This document shows positions 56,046 through 64,000 of a stretch of 64,000 bases of DNA, in pieces. Origin of the DNA: Trichobilharzia regenti (lineage: Eukaryota > Platyhelminthes > Trematoda > Strigeidida > Schistosomatidae); assembly GCA_944472135.2 (NCBI GenBank), contig OX235267.1, positions 42,478,779 through 42,542,778 on the forward strand, read 5' to 3'. Under the pieces are notes generated by a model that worked only from the letters and a program-made list of their open reading frames with translations, made no database searches and was not told where the DNA came from. Numbering within the stretch: position 1 is the stretch's first letter; every line of letters begins with the position of its first letter. Made by a program: the position numbers and the translations under genes.

Positions 56046-56990
56046 ATATGGTGGCGGTCACTAAGGTGAATCGCCCCATTCTGCAGGAACAGCAATACGC
56101 AATTTGAAGGCTCGAGATATTTATGATTTTTGTGAGGGCTTAGATCTTTATCTTGAAAAAGATAATAATGAACGCCTTGACAGATCATGCTTCTACCTTT
56201 AAATACATACCATTCGCTCAGCCTATTGTTGAGATGCGACCATGTGGGATCTGCACAGATTTATGGGGCATCTTATAAATCAACTTGCTATCCATTGTCA
56301 GATCTTTAAATACCACTTCACAATGTCTTATCTCATTCATTTTCTAATTACGTCTTTACTTGATCCTCATTGTATTCCATTAAACCTAACATTTTACAGC
56401 TCTTTATGACTTATTATATTCCTACTCACTGAAGGGTATGGTTGTGCACTAAATGCACAAAAAGGTATTAAACCAAAACAACTGGCACAACTGAGGATGA
56501 ATGTATTAAAATAAAAAGTGGACTTCATGATAGTACGAGATATACGTGTAGCATTATACATTGCAAATGAACGTTGTCAGCCTAGGGAGTTTCCTTTATA
56601 AATGCATTTATTAATGATACTTGCACTTACCTATTTCATTACAATTTAATGATTCACCTCACCACCTTAATTTTTCTAAAACAGCTTTCAATCCCTTGTA
56701 AACGTTGTACTTACCTCAATATTGGTTGGTTATCGTATACCTACAACCACGGGATGAAAACGAAACGAAGTCGATTTTCCCGCTCAACCTGGAGGACAAT
56801 TGTACAATTCAACAACTATACGGCCTAGTTCAGACAATGAGTGTATTATATGTATCAAATATTTAGCAGTTGAAATATGATTAACTTGTAGACAATCTGA
56901 GATTTGAGACTATATCTTACTTGATCGTGCCTGTAAAAAAGAGCATGCATTTTCATATAAATTTTCTAAATTTGTATGAAATACATTATA
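56030..56990 (+). mobile_element. CR1 3'-region module inserted in the BEL element
   Basis: Plus-strand copy of the CR1 3' region (the reverse of 41320-40725 plus the terminal about 370 bp lacking there). It starts at CTGATCAGTAGATATGGTGG and ends GAAATACATTATATTA. It carries no ORF2 sequence and so is a 5'-truncated insertion of about 950 bp. BEL-type sequence resumes after it. It is the best copy for the intact 3' end. Confidence 0.8.
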
Positions 56991-58267
56991 TTACTTGATA
57001 GTATTGGTGCGTTTGAAAAGACGAAAGATATTGCTCAGTTTAGTGAGGATAAGCCAAGTGTAAACGAGAGAGTAATTGTTAAATTGACTTGCACGAATAA
57101 AGGCATTTCTGGTTTCAAGTTACTATTTGAATGCTATTATCTTTGGTGTAAACTACTCTGTGCCTACGCTTGGTTGACCAGATACGTCGTGTGTTTGTTC
57201 GTCATCTATGTTCTACGATACAATGACATGAGCGTGTTACCGTTCAGATTTGAGGATTTAGCTCATAGAAGGAAGTCAGCAAATGAACTCTGCGACGATT
57301 TTCCAACCTAGGGCGTCAACCTGAGAAGGGTTGTAGGCGTACTGCTGTAGGTCCTACAGTTCTTCAAGGGTAGTTTGTCGTGCCAGAATCCACAACATTT
57401 GATGTAGTGATTGTACATATGTTTGTGTTAAATAATTGTGTGAGTTCCAATTGATGTAATTGTTGGTTAATCTTGTTTGTGTCCGGACATTCCAAAACTT
57501 ACAATCGTCAAACTGTGAAGGGTTGTGGGCGTACTGGTGTAAGTCCTGCGATTCTTCAAAGGAATTCCATCAAGACATGATCCGCGAGTTTGTGTGTACT
57601 GTTTGTATACATGTGTGGTGTGTCATGTCAATTGGTGTATTTTGGATTCATTGTGTTTACTCTTTGTTTTCGTATCTTGTTGTTATTGCGTAATTTTGTT
57701 AAAATTTTCGTCGTGATTACTTCTGAAGTTGTTTCTAGTCTTCTACATCCGTGAATGAATTGATTGATGTTAGAGACAGCAGATGGGTCGTATACGCCGG
57801 GAGGCTATTGCAGAGAATGAAATGCATACGGAGATAGTTGTTAGGTGCAGTCCCACACGCCGGAGAGCGAGAGTGTAGACGACTGAGGTTCGCATACGTC
57901 ACCGTCACTAGAACTGAGGCAGAATGAGTGACAAGCGATTTCAGCGGTAATTGGTGGTGAGTAGATAAAAGGATGTGCGAAGAGTATCGTGAGGTGCTGC
58001 CGTGGTCACGTTGCATTCTGCAAGAGTCATTCTAGCAAGTGGCGACTGTGTTGCAAGAGGATGTGTCAAGAGGATACCTTTAACTGGAAGGCGCAGGTCG
58101 TCATCGATGTGTGAGGTTGTGCTGTGGGTAAGCTTGTGGTGTGTTGGCCTTTCTGTTTGTTTTCCATTTCAGCTCTGTCCGTGTGACCCAGGTTCTCGCA
58201 ATGGCATCCAAGTCAACGTGTATTGGTCGTGATGGAAAAAGGGGATGGATCGCTTTATAGCCGGGGA
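56991..58267 (+). mobile_element. BEL/Pao-type element, 3' internal region and polypurine tract
   Basis: An open stretch to 57311 (FEKTKDIAQFSEDKPSVNER, then a hydrophobic segment LLFECYYLWCKLLCAYAWLT, RYVVCLFVIYVL) precedes stops. None of it resembles protease, RT or integrase. Two similar about 50-bp blocks (57320-57372 and 57515-57567: GAAGGGTTGTAGGCGTACTG / GAAGGGTTGTGGGCGTACTG) form an imperfect direct repeat. ATGGAAAAAGGGGATGG at 58233-58249 is a polypurine tract just before the 3' LTR. Confidence 0.6.
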
Positions 58268-58616
58268 GTGTCAATGCAGTTGAAGATTGAACGATAAATT
58301 CATGGTTGTTTTCTCAAAACCAACTTTCCCAATTTTCGCGGAGGCATCAATACGACAGTCATCGTCTCATCGGTCGCTGTTCAGAAAGAAGTCAGGAGAA
58401 AACCATCAGAGGTAATATTGTGATTTATTATTGTAATATTTGTTCATAGACCTTAGTTGTAATATTGGTTATATGTTGGTGTTAGAATAAATAATTCTCG
58501 AGTCACCAAACTGGGCTCTGTTTTTTGCGTCCATTCGTACTAAGCGTTTCTGAGAAGCTTCGAGGAACAGCGTGAGGCCCAGAGTAGCACGAGCTGGGCA
58601 TTAACGAGGCTGACAT
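58268..58616 (+). mobile_element. BEL/Pao-type element, 3' LTR
   Basis: Same sequence as 53909-54275 with few differences. It starts TGTCAATGCAGTTG and ends AACGAGGCTGACA. A matching target-site duplication could not be identified with confidence. Confidence 0.85.
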
Positions 58617-60945
58617 CTAATCAAGAAATTCTTTTGCCGGGTGGCTGTTTTAAATGGTTCTATAGCCACTCTACCTTCAGTGTGTCTAAGGATATATCCA
58701 GTGTCTCCTGAGAATCGGGTATAATTAGCAGGGTTATACACTATTTCGTTAAGAAGCTTATAGAAGAGTAGCAGATTTAGTCACGGCCGCCTTAACCATA
58801 ATGATTCTAGTCCCAGGATTTCACATCTGGTTGATTAGTTTGTGCCATTATCGGTTCCGAGTACTTTTCGCGTGAAGTGCCTCTGTACTCCTGCCACTTT
58901 CAGTGTCTTCTATGCGTGTACTATTAAATATGAATGAGCAGTAATCTAGGAGTGGACGCACACAAAACTTGTACAGTAGTATTCTGGATTCGTTTTTGTA
59001 GATGTTCCTGAGCAGGAAACCAATAAGCCTGCGTGATTTCGATACTTGTTTCGAGATATGCTGTGAAAATGATAGATTGTGTGAATATTTCAGTCCTAGG
59101 TCTAGTACAGATTTGAGTCTGGGGATTTTGTGGCCCTGAATTGCTAGGTCGAGTTAAAGGGTGGAACAGCCTATGCAGAGCCATCCACACTTTTCAACAT
59201 TAAACACGAGCCTCCAGGTGTTACACTTTCTGTCCATTTTTATTAATTCTTCATGTATGGAGTTCATAGTTGGGCCAATATCTGTATTTGTGCAGGTATA
59301 CGTCACCTTTAAGTCATCTGCATACACTATCGGCTTGCCTATACCAAAAAATTCACATATACTGTTAATGTATATAATGAAAAGAAGGGGTCCCAATACA
59401 CTCCCCTGGATGACACCACTGCTGATTGGTCTAGGTCCGGAGGTCATTGAGCCAACTTTAGTTGTCTGATTCCTGTCATAGAGAAATGATTTTATCCAAT
59501 TGTAGAGGGGGTTGCGTATTCCTAGTGAGTATAACCTGCTGACTAGCAGACTATGTGGGACTCTGTCGAAGCCTTTCCTTATGTCGAAATAGAGGATAAT
59601 TACTAGCTCTCTCCTATCTCTTCTATAGGTGACTTCGTTGAAAAAGTCTATATGGCAAGTGACGCAAGATCTTTTCTTGAGGAATCCGTGTTGTGACAGG
59701 TTGATGAGTTTATGTTTTGGAAAGTAGTCTGACATTTGGTCATTGATTACTTTCTCCATGATCCTTGATATGACAGGTGTTATATTGATAGGCCTTTAAT
59801 TACATGCACTAGTTTTGGACCCTCCTTTATGCTTAGGTAATATATGCGTTTTTCCAAGTTTTAGGGTAGGTTCCAGTCACTAGTGAGATATTAAATATTC
59901 TAAGTATTAATGCTATCATATCCGTACCACCGTTTTTGTATATGACGGATGGTATATCATCTATCCCACAGCTACTGTTAGCTTTTAATGTCCTTGCCGC
60001 CGATGCTATATTTTGTATATTAAAGTTGATTTCACCTGACTTGTAGTTATATTTGCAGGTTATGTCGAGAATTGGGGATGGATGCGCTTTGGTGTTATTG
60101 GAGAACCACTAATGATCTGGAGATCATCACAAATTACACCTTCATGTTCCAAGTGGCTGATGTGATCGTCTTCATCCTTCTTCAGTCGTTTTTGCAAAGT
60201 TCCTGAGTTTTAGAGGTGCCTCCAAGGGCTTTATTTTCCTCGAGTTGTGCCTTCATTTTATGCCTCTCCTCAAGATTATCAAATATTTCATGCATCTGGT
60301 GTAATGCACTAAATTCTTTGTATAAATAGAATTTCTTTTTCAGTTTCCTTAGTTTTATTCGCGTTTTGCGGTCTATGAATGGAGCTGGTGTCTTTAGGGC
60401 AGATTTCAGAGGTGCGATTGTGTCTCTTACCGAAGTGACTGTCTTGTAGAAGGTATTTAGTATTACTTCTAAGTTATTATTAGTGAAGTATTCACCCCAG
60501 TCTGAACTTCTCAAGAGCGTTGGTAGGAATTCCCAGTCGGCATTTCGATAGTCCCTATATTGATAGTAAACTGGGGAACTCTTAGGTGTGTGTTTAGTTG
60601 TTAGTTGTAAGGGTAGGGTGCAGTACAGTATGTTGTGGTCACTGGTGTCGAGTTTATCCCCCACCTCTATCGAGATCGGCTGCACTTTGTGGCAGAGGAT
60701 TAAGTCGAGAATATTGTTGTGTCGTGTTGGGAGGCGTACGCACTGCTTCCATCCTCCTACATATATGGCTTCTAGGATCACCTCGTAGGTTCTCGGTCCA
60801 GTGCAGGTACCCCAGTTCACTCCAGGGAGGTTGAAATCTCCACAAACTAGTTTGTAGTCGAATTCCAGCTTAGGTACAACCTCTAGTATTTCTCCGATAA
60901 CCGTATCAGTCGTTATAAGGCTGTTAGGGGCTCTGTATATATAAT
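58617..60945 (-). mobile_element. CR1-like LINE, second lineage, 5'-truncated
   Basis: On the minus strand, 60820-60182 encodes the end of the APE endonuclease and the linker (GWKQCVRLPTRHNNILDLIL, KLDTSDHNILYCTL, FIDRKTRIKLRKLKKKFYLY). After a decayed stretch, 59759-59154 encodes RT (MEKVINDQMSDYF, QHGFLKKRSCVTCHIDFF, LYFDIRKGFDRVPH = motif A, SSGVIQGSVLGPLLFIIYIN, IVYADDLKVTYTC = motif C, KCGWLC). The C-terminal part continues to 58924. Protein identity to the 42401-45478 ORF2 is clearly partial, so this is another family. Stops and shifts between 60180 and 59760. Upstream it is cut by the 3' end of the next element. Confidence 0.9.
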
Positions 60946-60949
60946 AATA

Positions 60950-63900
60950 TATATATTCTCATATAAACATATAAATTTACATGAAAATGCATGCCATTTT
61001 TACAGGCACGATCAAGTATGATATAATATCAAATCATAGATTGTCTACAAGTTAATAATGTTTCAACAGTTAAATATTTGATATATATATAAATACACAT
61101 TGTCTGAACTAGGCTGTATAGTTATTGAATTGTACAATTGTCCTCCAGGTTGAGCGGGAAAATCGACTTCGTTTCGTTTTCATCCCGTGGTTGTCGGCAT
61201 ACGATAACCAACCAATATTGAGGTAAGTACAACGTTTACAACGGATTGAAAGCTGTTTTAGAAAAGTAAAAGTGCTAAGGTGAATCAATAAAGTGTAATG
61301 AAATGGGTAAGTGCAAGTATCACTAATAAATGCATTAATATAGAAAACTCCCTAGGCTGACAACGTTCATTTGCAATGTATAATGCTACGCGTATATCTG
61401 GTAGTATCATGATGTCCACTTTTGGTTTTAATACATTTTTTCCTTATGTCTGTTTTTTTATTTTATGCTTTATTGTGCATTTGGTGCACAACCGTACCTC
61501 ACAGAGAATAGGAATAGAATAAGTCGAATCAAATTCATAAAGAGCTATAAAATGTTAGGTTTAATGGGATACAATGAGGATTAAGTAAAGACGTAATTAG
61601 AAAATGAATGAGATAAGACATTGTGAAGTGGTATTTAAAGATCCGACAATGGACAGCAAGTTGATTTATAAGATGCCCCATAAATCTGTGCAGATCCCAC
61701 ATGGTCGCATCTCAACAATAGGCTGAGCGAATAGTATATTTAAAGGTAGAAGCATGATCTGTCAAGGCGTTCATTATTATCTTTTTCAAGATAAAGATCT
61801 AAGCCCTCATAAAAATCAGAAATATCTCGAGCCTTTAATTTGTATATTGCTGTTCCTGCAGAATGGGGCGATTCACCTTAGTGACCACCACCATATCTAC
61901 TGATCAGCTAACGCCACCCTCCCTCCTTTTTTGATGTTAAGCTCTGAGACTATGATTATTATGGCTACCGCAAATATACTGCTTGGTACCAGACATGTTC
62001 GTACCCCATATTCCATCTCCCTAGCTTTCTTAATGAGTGCTTCCAATAGGTCTCCACATACATCTTTATGAACATTATATATGTATGCATGCGTCCTAAT
62101 GAACGGATTACTTTACAAGAAGTTAAAACCTTAAAGAATAAAAAGAATAGGTTTTGTGAATAGTTAAGCAAGATTCAGCAGAACAATATAGTTAGGGATC
62201 AATGTAGGTAGTATGAACTGAAGGTAAGGTCGGTTGGCAGGACTTAGTGTACTAAATTATCATGACAGTCTTGTATATAGTAGACATCTGACATTGCAAA
62301 GTAACGTGTCTAAACATATTATAAAAGATATTAACAGAAATACTACATAGCTTTAACATTATGAATTTTAGAAAATTATATGAGAATGGGTAACTGTTGA
62401 CTGAAGATAATCAATTCAACTCAAAAATAGTGCAGTGTATTATGCTAATAATATAAGTATATTCGTAAAATATTAAAAGATATGGTTGCTAATGTAATGG
62501 TTTTCGGAAATAATTATACTGACGAACTTATTGAAGATTACAGTGAAGAGGAAACCAGTGAGTTAGTTAAATGGCTACTGTGCAGTTAGTAGTTAAAACG
62601 TCTTTTTTAAAAAGTAAAGGGTAGAAGAGTTTTGAGCACCGGAGCAAATTAAGTCATATTCTACTGAGTAGAGTGTAGTGAGTAGTGGTACGATTAGGGA
62701 TAAGGGTAGGTTGAATGAACTTGGGGAAAATGGTTGGTTGGTTGAGTTTGTTATTGCTAGGTATTCCTGGCCACTTTTCATATGGCATGCTTTAGACATT
62801 ACAAAGTACCAGTTTGCTTATATTATGGGAGAACTATCACAACTAATTTGGGATTATACATCCAGGAGAGTCTAATGAGTTTATAAACCCGATTGAAGAA
62901 ATATCGATAGGATCTCTAGTAAGCTGAATAACCGGACCTTAGGTAAAGGCATGTGGGAGAGATTAGGTTGGTTTTATCACGTTATAGATGAGGTACGGTT
63001 GCCGGGGCAAATGAGTTTCCTCAAATTGGGGGTATTGCACTGGGGTCTGTAGTACTAAAGCTAGTTGAGCGGCCCATATGGATAAAGTATGGATAAGTAG
63101 ACCGAAGCTCTTTTGTTGATAGGAACTCGTTAAGTAGACGCTGGAATTCAGTAGGAGATCGGCAACTACGTACAGTAAGTGGAAGTTCGTTCCATAATGC
63201 ACTGTACTGTATTTTAAAGAAACGTGATCGCAGTTTTGTCCGGAACCGGCTTATGGATAGAGTATTTTCATGATTCCTAAGAGTATATATGGGTAAATTA
63301 TTGAAAGCTATTGGATTACTGCTTTTGGTGTAGCCGTGTAAAAGGCGAAAGAGGAATGTAAGGTTGAGTTTCAGGCGCCTTAACCAAAGTGGCTGAAGTC
63401 CATACATTTTGCACCTATCAGCGTAAGTCAGTCCTTCATGTTTGTATAATAGGCGTCGAGTAAAACTTCGCTGAATATTTTCAATACGAACCCTGTCATA
63501 CCCATGCATGAAACCGAAGACAATTGTGCAGTATTCAAGTACTGGACGAACCATGACTTTGTATAAAAGGACTTTAGCCTCATTTGTGTACATTTTTCGA
63601 TGCAACAAGCCTGTGAGTCTTCGGCATTTAGAAACAAGTGCTTTTGCGTACTGACTGAATGTTAAGTTTTGTGAGTAGGTAACTCCCAGGTCTTTTATGG
63701 AACTGAGGGTTTGGAGAAAAGAGTTACCTAGGTGTAACCTGAAATTCGGATGGGAGTTATTGAAATATAGGACACCACATTTATCAGAATTGAATGGCAG
63801 TTGCCAGTCATTGCTCCAGTTATGTAACCTATCCAGATCATCTTGAATATGTGTGAATCCTTCGTTTAGTGTAGAATGGGGGAAGCTGTATACAATCTTT

Positions 63901-64000
63901 AAGTCGTCAGCAAAGAGGTATGGGGTACCATGCTTGATTACGCTGCAGATGTCGTTAATGTAGATTACGAAAAGCAGTGGACCTAGTACACTACCCTGAA
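60950..64000 (-). mobile_element. CR1-like LINE, near-identical second copy of the first family (runs off the window)
   Basis: From the 3' end (about 60950) it holds the whole 3' region including the terminal module, then the C-terminal part of ORF2. From about 61900 to the window edge it matches 41280-43380 at a constant offset of 20620, with only a handful of single-base differences seen by eye (for example at 62105, 62163, 62571, 62691, 63300, 63603). From 61740 down to 61480 it matches less well. It continues past the window. Confidence 0.95.
63021..64000 (-). CDS. CR1-like ORF2, C-terminal part (partial at window edge)
   Basis: Stop at 63021. The frame is open to the window edge, because the sequence equals the intact ORF2 at 42401-43380 apart from silent or single changes. 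Visible: LFADDLKIVYSF (motif C), FNSDKCGVLYF, VRPVLEYCTIVFGF, YADRCKMYGLQPLWLRRLKL and the terminal FSTTDPSAIPPI. The endonuclease and RT fingers lie outside the window. Confidence 0.85.
   Translation of the reverse strand, partial: QGSVLGPLLFVIYINDICSVIKHGTPYLFADDLKIVYSFPHSTLNEGFTHIQDDLDRLHNWSNDWQLPFNSDKCGVLYFNNSHPNFRLHLGNSFLQTLSSIKDLGVTYSQNLTFSQYAKALVSKCRRLTGLLHRKMYTNEAKVLLYKVMVRPVLEYCTIVFGFMHGYDRVRIENIQRSFTRRLLYKHEGLTYADRCKMYGLQPLWLRRLKLNLTFLFRLLHGYTKSSNPIAFNNLPIYTLRNHENTLSISRFRTKLRSRFFKIQYSALWNELPLTVRSCRSPTEFQRLLNEFLSTKELRSTYPYFIHMGRSTSFSTTDPSAIPPI

Noticed and set aside
57735..58016. 93-codon minus-strand ORF
   Set aside because: Lies inside the BEL 3' internal region with no similarity to known proteins. 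Probably chance.

Overview
Organism. The window is eukaryotic, AT-rich and crowded with transposable elements, with one recognisable host gene. Short introns in a Mutator-like transposase, tRNA-derived SINEs carrying a hammerhead-ribozyme-like block, many Penelope-like fragments, and RTE and CR1 non-LTR elements next to Gypsy and BEL/Pao relatives all fit a blood fluke (Schistosoma or a close trematode). The species cannot be fixed from the sequence alone.

Host gene. Four plus-strand exons (4749-4963, 10427-10715, 28462-28605, 29535-29666) encode about 259 C-terminal residues of a JNK-type MAP kinase, from just before the catalytic HRD motif through the TPY activation loop to a short C-terminal tail. 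Splice sites and phases agree at every junction. The N-terminal exons are not visible and presumably lie upstream. The introns (about 5.5, 17.7 and 0.9 kb) are filled with repeats.

1-33 kb (flanks and introns of JNK). This part is a mosaic of short, decayed, often 5'-truncated elements: tRNA-related SINEs of two kinds, two RTE-like LINE groups, many Penelope-like (RT plus GIY-YIG) fragments mostly antisense to JNK, an LTR remnant, and TA/TG microsatellites. 29.7-31.7 kb is the low-complexity 3' flank of JNK.

33-64 kb (no host gene seen). An RTE RT fragment (33.15-34.82 kb) and a decayed CR1 element (34.8-38.6 kb) are followed by a partial Gypsy LTR and a striking head-to-head palindrome (39.7-40.7 kb). 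Next comes a nearly complete minus-strand CR1 element (40.7-47.4 kb) with an intact 1025-residue endonuclease/reverse transcriptase and a split ORF1. Then follow a Gypsy gag-protease remnant (47.9-49.8 kb), a Mutator-like (MULE) transposase (50.36-52.2 kb), a perfect 64-bp inverted repeat (52.80-53.10 kb) and a BEL/Pao-like element with two LTRs (53.9-58.6 kb) that is interrupted by a copy of the CR1 3' region. The window ends in a second CR1 lineage (58.6-60.9 kb) and another almost identical copy of the first CR1 (60.95 kb to the edge).

Most interesting. The recently active CR1 family has a very long 3' region that also occurs alone and as a palindrome. The MULE transposase has at least two short introns. 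tRNA-SINEs appear to borrow the RTE tail, and a SINE family carries a consistently altered hammerhead core.
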